From assembly GCF_947539375.1 (NCBI RefSeq), contig NZ_OX443569.1, positions 744,001-808,000 on the forward strand: 64,000 nucleotides of DNA, written 5' to 3'. Shown piece by piece: positions 51,560-62,940 of this stretch. Under the pieces are notes generated by a model. The model searched no databases. It was given only the letters and a program-made list of their open reading frames with translations, and was not told the origin of the DNA. The first letter of the stretch is position 1; the number at the start of each line of letters is the position of its first letter. This stretch comes from Lactobacillus isalae. GTDB lineage: Bacteria; Bacillota; Bacilli; Lactobacillales; Lactobacillaceae. Both the position numbers and the translations under genes were made by a program.

Positions 51560-51693
51560 TTATTTACAATTTATTTGGAGGTTTTCTTGCCATGGTAAAT
51601 AAGCTTCAAGGGTTTTCGAATTTAAAATCTCTTCATTCGGTAGTTTTTGAAGTAAGTAATTCAAGTCTTTTTCAGGGGTCAAGTCCATTTCTT
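51560..51693 (-). pseudogene. tnpC C-terminal remnant (IS66)
   Basis: The minus strand encodes DLTPEKDLNYLLQKLPNEEI, then SKTLEAYLPWQENLQ and a stop at 51560-51562. It resembles the C-terminal end of IS66 transposases. It is out of frame with the N-terminal piece beside it. Confidence 0.6.
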
Positions 51694-51924
51694 TTATAAG
51701 TAATAGTCTGAACGGCGGTGTCGGGGACGTTCTCCGTCATCTTGAGCATCAGGTTCATCAAAGAGACTTGTTTGTCCATTTAAAAGCATTTGTTCTGAAG
51801 ACTTGCCAAAGCGTTTTTGCGTTAGGTAAGCTACTTGTTCACGGAGGAGCTTAATCTCATCAGTAAGGTTTTGAATAGTAGTTGCCTGTTGAGCAATAAT
51901 CTTTTCTAGATCTGTTTTGGCCAT
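51694..51924 (-). pseudogene. tnpC N-terminal remnant (IS66 transposase)
   Basis: 76 residues with the leucine-zipper-like start of IS66 transposase: IIAQQATTIQNLTDEIKLLR then EQVAYLTQKRFGKSSEQM. The DDE catalytic region is deleted, so it cannot transpose by itself. Confidence 0.8.
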
Positions 51925-51988
51925 GATGTTAACTTCTCCCCTAAATTTGTTAGTTAAAAGAATATCAAAAAGCGCGCGATGTTAAGTG

Positions 51989-52337
51989 TTAGTAAAATTC
52001 GCGCGCTTTCGTGTTCTTTATTTTTGGACTAATTGCGAAGCCCTTCATTAACCAATCAACTTGTGCAGAAGATAAAGCTTGAACTTCATTTTGATTTCGG
52101 AGCCAGTTCATTTTTCCATTTTCAAATCTTTTATAGAGCAGCCAGAAGCCTTCGCCGTCCCAATAAAAGCCTTTGAAACGATCTTTTCTGCCGTCGCAGA
52201 AGAGAAAAACTTTACGACTAAAGGGGGTCAAGCTCAAACTGTTCTTTGATTAAGATTGCTAGGCCATCAATGCCTTTACGCAAGTCAGTCTTACCACAAA
52301 CGATATAGACTTGGCCCAAGTCACTAAGCTTAATCAT
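51989..52337 (-). pseudogene. IS66 tnpB with one-base frameshift
   Basis: The frame starts at 52337 (MIKLSDLGQVYIVCGKTDLR then KGIDGLAILIKEQFELDP). A run of five G on the plus strand (52223-52227) has one base too many; with four, the frame would read on as PFSRKVFLFCDGRKDRFKGF to 51989. TnpB (Orf2) is an accessory protein of IS66. Otherwise intact. Confidence 0.82.
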
Positions 52338-52510
52338 GACAAAATCTTTTCTAAAAGCTTATTCATAATTTCAGGATCTAAACTACTATAGAAGCTTAGT
52401 TCTAAGTCATTTTTCTTCAAGCTAAGCAATAGATTATTACGTGGTAGACGAGTCTTTTTCGGTCTCACTGGATGGTTGAATGCCACAATTAGCTGTTGTT
52501 TTTCAATCAT
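52334..52510 (-). CDS. IS66 accessory protein TnpA-like (58 aa)
   Basis: A short first gene of the IS66 element. The ATG at 52510 lies 8 bp after GGAGG. The peptide reads MIEKQQLIVAFNHPVRPKKT then RLPRNNLLLSLKKNDLELSF, and it overlaps the start of tnpB. Function in transposition is unclear. IS66 TnpA proteins are usually longer, so it may be a reduced form. Confidence 0.65.
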   Translation of the reverse strand: MIEKQQLIVAFNHPVRPKKTRLPRNNLLLSLKKNDLELSFYSSLDPEIMNKLLEKILS

Positions 52511-52623
52511 ATTCTTAACCTCCATCAATTTGATGAGATTAGAATACCGGAAAAATAAGGACTAAAAAAGATACTCGGTTATATGACGCTTACATTTATT
52601 CTAATTAATAAATATATAGAAAA

Positions 52624-52655
52624 AGGCGATATTTCCTCCCAGAAATATCGCTCTT
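52624..52655 (-). terminator. Terminator of the giant adhesin gene
   Basis: GCGATATTTC (52626-52635) pairs with GAAATATCGC (52642-52651); T-run on the minus strand. Confidence 0.88.
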
Positions 52656-52675
52656 TTCGTATCAACTATTTATGA

Positions 52676-55600
52676 TTAGTTATTCTTTTTTCTCTTGTCT
52701 CCTAATCCAAATAATGAAAGTACACCAGCTAATCCAAGTAGTACTGCACCAGCAAGAGTTAAGCTAGAATTCTTCTTACCTGTTTGTGGTAAAGTAGCCT
52801 TCTTACTTACGACACGACGATTATGATGTGCAGCAGTATTACTCTTAGCATGAACTGAGTTAGTAATTACAGTATCAACATGCCTACTGTTTTCTTTCTT
52901 AGTATTAGTTTCTCCATGGTTAGTAGTTGGTTTAGTGTTATCTTCATCATTATGACTTAGTGTTAGGTCAGTTGATGAACCATTATTTTCGTGATTGCCA
53001 TTGTTGTCAGTATTATTCTTAGCTGGAATCGTAATAGACTCAATAGCCTTGATACCAGCTTCAACTAGTGCATCAACGTCTGCATTAGTTATGGCGTTAA
53101 ATACCTTATTCTTAGTATCAGTAGCAATCTTAGTAATTTGACTAATTAAATCATCCTTCTGCTTTTGATCAAGATCAGCAGCATTAATTTCTTCAGTCTT
53201 CTGCTTCAAAGCATCGTCAATTGCTTTAATAGCCTTATCTTTACTTTCAACTAAACTTGGAACTTGAATACTGTTGATGTCTTCTAAGCCCTTAGTTTCT
53301 GCTTCCTTAACTGCATCATTTGTTTGTGCTTCATTAATTGCCTTAGTAGCATCATCAGCTGCCTTAGTTACTTGGTCAATTAAATCTTGCTTAGTCTGAG
53401 GGGTTAAGTTCGTAGCATTAGTGATTTCTTCAATCTTGGCTTCTTTAGCAGAGGTGATTGCTTCAGTAGCATCCTTTTGTGCACCATCTAAAGTTGGAAT
53501 GAATAAGTTAGTAATTTGATCAATTGCTTGATCACGAATTTCAGTAACAGCATCGTTTGTAGTTATTGCGGGATCATTGATCTTATCAATTGCTTCTTGT
53601 GCAATCTTGTTAACTTGATCAATTAAACTCTTTTGTTCATCGGCACTTAAATTCTTAGCTGCTTTAATTTGACTATTCTTAGCACTTTGAACTTGCTTAA
53701 TAGCATCAACTCCTGATTGCTTGGTTTCATTTAAACTTGGAACATTGACATTAGCAATATCTTCAATACCCTTGTTTTCAGCCTTATTAACTGCGTCATT
53801 GGTAGTTGCTCCATTAATTGCATCATGAGCTTTTTCTGCAATTTCAGTTGCATTGTTAATTAGATCAGCTTTTTCTGAATCACTTAGGTTTGAAGCATTG
53901 TTAATTTCGTTCTTCTTAGCATCTAAAGCATTGTCGATTGCTTGGTTTGCTGCTTTCTTAGAATCGTCTAAGTTAGTGAAGTTAATATCATTGATATCAG
54001 CAACTCCCTTATCTTCTGCTGCCTTTACGTCAGTATTAATAGTTGCTTTATTGATATTATCTTTAGCAGTATTAGCGATATCTGTTACTTTATTAATTAA
54101 ATCAGTCTTTTCTGAATCAGTTAAGTTTGTAGCATTATTGATTTCGTTCTTCTTAGAATTTAATGCATCGTCAATTGCTTGGTTTGCATTCTTCTTAGCA
54201 TTATCAAGACTTGGAATTGAAATATTTTCAATGTTCTTAACACCAGTATCTGCAGCTTCCTTAGCTTCATCATTAGTCTTAGCTTGATTAATGTTATCGA
54301 TTGCTTCAGTGGCTGCATTAGTTGCTTGATCAATAAGATCTTGCTTTTCATCTTGACTCAAGTTAGAAGAGTTATTGATTTCAGCTTGCTTTTCGTTTAA
54401 GGCTTTGTTGATGAGATCAATACTTTCCTTCTTGATGTCGGATAAACCAGGTACAGTCACATCAGCGATAGCTTTTTCACCATTAACTTGAGCAGTTTCA
54501 ACAGCTGCATTAGTGGTTGCATTGTTAATATTGCTCTTAGCGGTATTAGCTGCTTCAGTTGCTTGATTGATTAAAGCTTGTTTTTCTTCAGAAGAGATAT
54601 TAGTTGCGCTGTTAATTTCATCTTCCTTGTTCTTCAAAGCCTGATCAATTGCAGCGTTTGCTGCGTCTTTAGCTGGAGAAGTAGTTGGAACGTTAATGTT
54701 ATTAATTTCCTTAACTCCTTCTTCTTGAGCACGAGTTACTTCTTCAGGGGTAGTTGAGTCTGCAATCTTTTGTTTTGCATTATCTGCTTCATTATTGATT
54801 AGATCAGTGTAAGCTTGTTTTTCTTCATCAGTTAATGAATCGCTGATTTCCTTAAGCTTACCAGCAGCTGCATCGTCGATAGCTGTATTAGCAACATCTT
54901 TATCAATTGCTAATTTTCCATCATCGACTGCCTTCTTAACGTCGTCGTTACTCTTAGCATTATCAATTGCTTCTTGTGCTTTCTTAGCAGCAGAGTCAAT
55001 TTGATCTTTAGCTGCTTGTTTTTGCTCATCAGTCAAGTTGTTATCTTGATCAATTGCCTTCTTAGCTTCATCAACTTCGTTGTTAAGATCAGTAGTTGCT
55101 TGTTCCTTAGCTGCTGATTTAGCTGAGATTTCAATACTATTGATCTTGTCAATACCGTTGTTTTGAGCTTCTGCTACTGCAGCGTTGGTAGTTGCGTTAT
55201 CAATTGCAGTATTAGCAGCGTTTTGTGCGTCAGTAACTTCTTGCTTCAATACAGCCTTTTCTTCGTCTGTTAAGTTTGAAGAATCAATTGCATTGTTCTT
55301 AGCTTCGGCAGCTTCTGCTACTGCCTTCTTAGCTGTTTCTTTGGCTGCTGATTCAGCTGGTACTTCAGTATCATTAATATTCTTAATGCCACTTTCTTGA
55401 GCACTAATTACAGCTTCTGGAGTAGTTGCATTATTGATTGATTCTTTAGCAGTATTTGCCTTTTCATCTACTTCATTGTTTAAAGCAGTCTTTTCTTCTG
55501 CTGTTAATGATGACTCAGAAATTTCTTTCTTCTTACCAGCAACTGCATTATCGATTGCTGCATTAGCAATGTCTTTATCAATCGCTAATTTACCATCATT

Positions 55601-58600
55601 AATTGCTTTCTTAACATCATCATTGGTCTTAGCATTGTTGATGGCATCTTGAGCGTTCTTAGCATCAGAGTCAATTTGATCCTTAGCAGCTTGCTTCTCT
55701 TCATCAGTCAAATTGCTATCTTGATCGATTGCCTTCTTAGCATCGTCAACTTCGCTGTTAAGATCAGTTGTTGCTTGATCTTTAGTAGTGGATTTAGTTG
55801 GTACTTCAATAGAGTTAATTGCTTTAATACCATTTTCTTCTGCTTCGGTTACTGCAGCATTGTTAGTTGCGTTATCAATTGCAGTATTTGCAGCGTTTTG
55901 TGCGTCAGTAACTTCTTGCTTCAAAGCAGCTTTTTCCTCATCAGTTAAGTTTGAAGAATCAATTGCAGAATTCTTTTCCTCAGCTACTTTAGCTACAGCT
56001 TCTTTGGCTGCTTGTTTTGCTGTTGATTCAGCAGGTACTTCAGTATCATTGATATTCTTAATGCCATTTTCTTGAGCACTAATTACAGCTTCTAAAGTAG
56101 TTGCAGCATTGATTGCTTCTTTAGCATCTTGAGCCTTTTGATCTACTTCATTGTTTAACGTAGTCTTTTCTTCGTCTGTTAATGGTGATCTAGAAATTTC
56201 GGCCTTCTTGCCAGCAACCGCATTATCGATTGCTGCATTAGCTACATCCTTATCAATGGTTAATGTACCAGCGTCAACGGCCTTCTTGACATCATCATTG
56301 GTCTTAGCATTGTTGATGGCATCTTGAGCGTTCTTAGCATCAGAATCAATTTGATCTTTAGCTGCTTGCTTCTCTTCATCAGTCAAATTGCTATCTTGAT
56401 CGATTGCCTTCTTAGCCTCATTGACTGCAGTATTAAGGTCAGTTGTTGCTTGTTCCTTAGTAGTTGATTTAGTTGGTACTTCAATGCCATTAATTGCCTT
56501 AACACCCTTGTCTTGAGCTTCAGTTACTGCTGCGTTAGTAGTTGCATTATCAATGGCTTGATCGGCAGCACTTTGAGCATCAGTTACTTCTTGCTCCAAA
56601 GCAGTTTTTTCTTCAGCTGTTAAGTTTGAAGAATCAATTGCACTATTCTTTTCATCAGCTGCCTTAGCTATAGCTTCCTTAGCTGCTTGTTTTGCAGCTG
56701 ATTCAGTTGGCACCGAAGTCTCATTGATATTCTTAATACCATTGTCTTGAGCAGTGGTTACAGCTTCTGGAGTAGTGGCATTGTTGATTGCTTCTTTAGC
56801 ATCTTGAGCCTTTTGATCTACTTCATTGTTTAACGAAGTCTTTTCTTCGTCTGTTAATGGTGTCTTAGAAATTTCTGCTTTTTTACCAGCAACTGCATTG
56901 TCGATAGCTGCATTAGCTACATCCTTATCAATGGTTAATGTACCAGCGTCAACGGTCTTCTTAACATCATCATTGGTCTTGGCAGTGTTGATGGCATCTT
57001 GAGCGTTCTTAGCATCAGAATCAATTTGATCCTTAGCTGCTTGCTTTTCTTCCTCAGTCAAGTTGTTGTCTTGATCAATTGCCTTCTTAGCTTCATCAAC
57101 TGCTTTATTAAGGTCAGTCGTTGCTTGTTCCTTAGTAGTGGATTTAGTTGGTACTTCAATACCGTTAATTGCCTTAACACCATTGTCTTGAGCTTCAGTT
57201 ACTGCAGCATTGTTAGTTGCGTTATCAATTGCAGTATTTGCAGCATTTTGTGCGTCAGTAACTTCTTGCTTCAATGTAGCTTTTTCTTCATCAGTTAAGT
57301 TTGAAGAATCAATTGCATTGTTTTTAGCTTCCGCAGCTTCTGCCACTGCTTTCTTAGCTGCTTCTTTAGCTGCTGATTCAGTTGGCACTTCAGTATTATT
57401 AATATTCTTAATGCCACTTTCTTGTGCAGTACTTACAGCTTCCAGAGTAGTTGCGTTATTAATTGCTTCTTTAGCAGCTTGAGCTTTTTGATCGACTTCA
57501 TTGTTTAAAGCAGTCTTTTCTTCATCAGTTAATGGCGATTTAGAAATTTTTTCCTTCTTACCAGCAACTGCATTGTCGATTGCTGCATTAGCAACATCTT
57601 TATCAATGGCAAGTTTACCATTATTAACAGCACTATTAACCTCATCATTAGTAGTAGCATTATCAATTGCTTCTTGGGCCTTCTTAGCATCAGAGTCAAT
57701 TTGATCCTTAGCTGCTTGCTTTTCTTCATCAGTCAAGTTGTTGTCTTGATCGATTGCCTTCTTAGCCTCGTCAACTGCAGTATTAAGGTCAGTTGTTGCT
57801 TGTTCCTTAGCAGCTGACTTAGTTGGAATTTCAATGTCTTTAATTGCAGCGATTCCGTTTTCTTTAGCAGTTGTTACTGCTTCATCAGTTGTTGCACTGG
57901 TTATATTTGATACTGCGTTACTGTATTCTGCTTGAACTTTATCTTTCAAAGTGTTCTTTTCATCAGTAGTTAGATCAATAGCATCATCAATTGCACTATT
58001 CTTAGCATCACGTGCTGCATTCAATTCTTCAATAGCTTTGTGTTGCTTCTGAACTAAAGTTGGAATAGTAATGTTATTAATGTTATCTAAGCCAGTTGTT
58101 TCCGCACTCTTGACTGTATCATTAGTTTGAGCAGTCTTAATTTCCTTAGTTGCATCATCAGCAGCTTTATTGGTTTGATCAACCAAAGCTTGCTTTTCTT
58201 GATCTGTTAAGTGAGTAGCGTTGTTAATATCATTCAGCTTAGCATTCTTAGCACTTTCAATTGCATTAATTGCATCTGTTTGCGCACCGTCTAGAGTTGG
58301 AATAAATAGATCAGTAATTTGCTTGATTGCATCATCACGGGTTGCAGTAACTGCATCATTGGTAGTAGTTGATGAATCATTAATCTGAGCAATTGCATCG
58401 CTAGCAATTTTATCTACTTGATCGCTTAACTCTTTTCGCTCTTCAGCGCTTAAGTTAGATGCAGCAGAGATTTGCTTATTTTTAGCATCTTGAACTTGCT
58501 TAATTGCATTGATTGCATCTTGTTTAACTTGATCTAAACTTGGCACAGTCACATTAGCAATATCTGCCATACCCTTATTTTGTGCTTCAGTTACAGCATC

Positions 58601-61600
58601 ATTGGTAGTGGCATTCTTGATATTGTCTTTTGCATTTTTAGCTACTTCTGTTGCTTGATTGATTAAGTCTTGCTTTTCATCAGTACTTAAGTTAGATGCA
58701 TTATTAATTTCATCTGTCTTAACTTGCAAAGCATTGTCAATTGCAGTGTTAGCTGCCTTCTTAGCATCTTCTAGTGAAGTAAAGGTAATACCTTTAATAT
58801 TATCAATTCCAGCATTAGCTGCATCGCGAGCATCATCATTGGTAGTGGCATTTTCAACATTGGCCTTAGCAGTAGCTGCTGCTTCAGTTGCCTGATCAAC
58901 TAATTTTTGCTTTTCAGTGTCATTCAAGTTAGAAGCATTCTTAATCTCAGTTACTTTAGAGTTCAATGCATCATCAATAGCTTGGTTAGCGTTCTTCTTA
59001 GCCTCATCAAGACTTGGAATAGTAACATTTTCGATGTTCTGAACACCAGTAGTTGCTGCAGCCTTAGCATCATCATTTGTTTGAGATTGGTTGACGTTGT
59101 TAATTGCTTCAGTTGCGGCATTAGTTGCATCATTGATCAAGCCTTGTTTTTCATCTTGAGAAAGGTTAGATGCATTGTTAATTTCGTCAGTCTTGGCATC
59201 TAAAGCCTTGTTAATTAAATCAATACTCTCTTTCTTAACATCAGACAAGTTTGGAACTGTTACATCAGCAATTGCTTTTTCACCATTTGTTTGGGCAGTA
59301 TCAACATCGGCATTAGTAGTGGCGTTGTTGATATTGTTCTTAGCAGCATTTGCTGCTTCAGTTGCCTGATTAATTAAATCAGTCTTTTCTTGAGGATTGA
59401 TGTTAGATGCGTTGTTGATTTCATCAGTCTTCTTTTGAAGAGCATCATTGATAGCAGAAATTGCATTATTTTTAGCTGAAGAAGTAGTTGGAATATTGGT
59501 ATTAGTAATCTCATTTACACCATTTGTTTGTGCATTGGTTACTTCTTCAACAGTAGTTGCATTAGCAATATTTTGTTTTGCATTATTTGCTTCAGAATTA
59601 ATTAAATCAGTGTAAGCTTGTTTTTCGTCAGTAGTTAGTGGATCTTGAATTTCCTTAAGCTTACCTGCAACTGCATTATCGATTGCTGCGTTAGCAACAT
59701 CTTTATCAATTGAAACCTTACCGCTGTTAACGGCATTGTTTACCTCATTGTCAGTCTTAGCACTGTTGATCGCATCTTGAGCAGTCTTAGCCTCAGTATC
59801 GATTTGGGACTTTACAGCTTGCTTTTCTTCATCAGTCAAGTTGCTGTCTTGATCAATTGCTTGCTTAGCTTTTTCAACTTCATTATTAAGGTCGGTGATT
59901 GCTTTTTCCTTATTTGCTGATGTTGCTGGAACTTCAATATTCTCAATTGTCTTAACACCATTGTCTTGAGCTTCAGTTACTGCTGCGTTAGTAGTTGCAT
60001 TATCAATGGCTTGATCGGCAGCATTTTGAGCATCAGTTACTTCTTGCTTCAAAGCAGCTTTTTCTTCATCAGTTAAGTTTGAAGAATCAATTGCACTATT
60101 CTTTTCATCAGCTGCCTTAGCTATAGCTTCCTTAGCTGCTTGTTTTGCAGCTGATTCAGTTGGCACCGAAGTCTCATTGATACCCTTAATACCATTTTCT
60201 TGAGCAGTGGTTACAGCTTCTGGAGTAGTTGCATTATTGATTGATTCTTTAGCATCTTGAGCCTTTTGATCTACTTCATTGTTTAACGTAGTCTTTTCTT
60301 CATCAGTTAATGGTGATTTAGAAATTTCTGCTTTTTTACCAGCAACTGCATTGTCGATAGCTGCATTAGCTACATCCTTATCAATGGTTAATGTACCAGC
60401 GTCAACAGCCTTCTTGACATCATCATTGGTCTTAGCATTGTTGATGGCATCTTGAGCGTTCTTAGCATCAGAATCAATTTGATCTTTAACGGTTTGCTTT
60501 TCTTCATCAGTCAAGTTGTTATCTTGATCAATTGCTTTCTTAGCTTCATCAACTGCTTTATTAAGGTCAGTTATTGCTTGTTCCTTAGTAGTTGAGGCAC
60601 TTGGTACGTTAATACCATTAATTGCATTCACGCCATTATTTTGTGCTTCAGTTACAGCAGCATTTGTTGTTGCATTATCAATGACTTGATCGGCAGCATT
60701 TTGAGCATCAGTTACTTCTTGCTTCAAGGCAGTCTTTTCTTCCGCTGTTAAGTTTGAAGAATCAATGACAGCATTCTTTTCATCAGCTGCCTTAGCTACA
60801 GCTTCCTTGGCCGCTTGTTTTGCAGCTGATTCAGCTGGTACTTCAGTATTAGTGATGTTCTTAATACCATTTTCTTGAGCAGTGGTTACAGCTTCTGGAG
60901 TAGCGGCATTATTGATTGCTTCCTTAGCAGTAGTTGCCTTTTCATCTACTTCATTATTTAACGTAGCCTTTTCTTCATCAGTTAATGATGTGTTGGAAAT
61001 TTCTTCTTTCTTACCTGCAACTGCATTGTCAATGGCTGCATTAGCGACATCCTTATCAATTGCTAATGTACCAGCATCGGCAGCTTTCTTAACATCATCA
61101 TTTGTCTTTGCATTGTTGATGGTATCTTGTGCATTCTTAGCATCAGAATCAATTTGATCTTTAGCTGCTTGCCTTTGCTCATCAGTTAAGTTGCTGTCTT
61201 GATCAATTGCTTTCTTAGCTTCATCAACTGCTTTATTAAGGTCAGTTATTGCTTGTTCCTTAGTAGTTGATGTAGTTGGTACTTTAATACCGTCAATTGC
61301 ATTCACGCCATTGGTTTGAGCTTCAGTTACTGCTGCGTTAGTAGTTGCATTATCAATGGCTTGATCGGCAGCACTTTGAGCATCAGTTACTTCTTGCTTC
61401 AAGGCAGTCTTTTCTTCCGCTGTTAAGTTTGAAGCGTCGATTGCATTGTTCTTTGCAGTTGCTGCTTCGGCTACCGCCTTCTTCGCTGCTTCTTTAGCAG
61501 TTGACGTAGTTACTTCAATACTATCAATTGCATTAATACCAGTATTTTGTGCTTCAGTTACAGCAGTATTTGTTGTTGCATCATCAATGGCTTGATCGGC

Positions 61601-62940
61601 AGCATTTTGAGCATCAGTTACTTTTTGCTTCAATGCAGTTTTTTCTTCATCAGTTAAGTTTGAAGAATCAATTGCATTGTTCTTTGCAGTTGCTGCGTCA
61701 GCTACCGCCTTTTTAGCTGCTTCTTTGACTGTTGATTCAGTTGGAACTTTGATGTCATTAATTACAGTAACGCCAGTATTTTGTGCTTCAATTACAGCAT
61801 CATTAGTCGTTGCCTTAGTAATTTCTTCCTTTGCCTTATCCGCAGCCGTATTAGCTTCTTGTATTAACGCAGTCTTTTCATCAGTAGTTAGATCACTAGC
61901 TGAATTAATTTCTTCTAATTTCTTAGTTAAAGCATCGTCAATTGCTTTATTTGCATCCGACTTCACAGTATCTAAGCTTGTTGGAACAATCTTCTTAATT
62001 GCATCAACACCATCTTGGCCTGCTTGAGCTGCTTCGTTGTTTGTCGTAGCCGTTTCAATATTGTCTTTAGCCTTATTGGCTTCAGTAGTTGCTTGATCAA
62101 TTAGATCTTTCTTTTCTGCATCACTAAGATTATCAGCTTTATTAATTACTTCAGTTTGAGCAGTAAGAGCATCATCTACTGCTTTAGTTGCTGCCTTCTT
62201 GGCATCTTCTAAGCTTGGAACAGTAACATTATTAATATTAGTTGTTCCTTGATCTTGTGCAGTCTTAATTGCATCAGCTGTGATTGCTTTATCAATAGCT
62301 TCCTTAGCAGTATTAGCTGCATCGGTTGCTTCTTTGATTAATTGATCTTTAGTTGTTTGATCAATATTATTAGCATCGTTGATTTCCTTAGTCTTAGCGT
62401 TAAGGGCATCATCAATTACATCTTTTGCAGCATTTTGACTATCAGTAACGCTTGGTACCTTTACATTGTTAATTGCATCTACACCAGCTTGGCCTGCTTT
62501 AGTTGCTTCGTCATTAGTTGTAGATTTTTCAATAGCATCCTTTGCTGTATTAGCTGCATCAGTTGCTTCTTTAATTAACTGATCTTTAGTTGTTTGATCA
62601 ATATTTTCTGCGTTATTGATTTCCTTGGTCTTATCAGTTAATGCTTGATCAATTTCTTTGGCTGCGTTAGTTTTAGCATCATCTAAACTTGGAACAGTTA
62701 CATTGTTAATGTTCGTAATTCCTTCAGTCTTAGCAGTATTAACTGCATCGGCATCAGTTGCTTGATTAATCGCAGTATTAGCATCATCTGCTGCCTTCTT
62801 AGCATCAGCAATTAATTGATCCTTAGTAGCTTGATCGATATTAGTAGCGTCAATGATTTCGGTAGTCTTAGTATCTAAAGCCTTTTGAATATCTTCAGTA
62901 GCAGTATTCTTAGCATTTGCAAGGTTAGCATCACCATTCA
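52676..62940 (-). repeat. DUF1542 coding repeats in a triplet and block hierarchy
   Basis: The basic unit is about 225 bp. Many units are arranged as triplets A-B-C (about 675 bp) with distinct signatures: A ends EVPTKST, B ends LxIDKDVA, C begins AAIDNAVAGKK and ends VPTES. A separate block of about eight mixed units (starting AGKLKEI and ending with LFIPTLDG and a following unit) occurs twice, near 59.66-57.8 kb and 54.86-53.0 kb, about 4.8 kb apart. Confidence 0.8.

Larger units (their letters stand above)
51485..52593. mobile_element. Decayed IS66-family element
   Basis: Inverted ends: GTAAGCGTCAAATAA (51485-51499) and the complement of 52579-52593 (GTAAGCGTCATATAA). Inside, in order on the minus strand: tnpA, tnpB, and two pieces of tnpC. 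The element is 1109 bp, versus about 2.5 kb for intact IS66 members, because most of tnpC is deleted. The 8-bp flanks (CGTGTTTA and ATTTATTC) do not match, so no target duplication remains. Confidence 0.85.

Noticed and set aside
53853-62578. Many plus-strand open frames antisense to the adhesin
   Set aside because: They repeat with the adhesin repeat period and have no ribosome sites. They are shadows of its codon bias.
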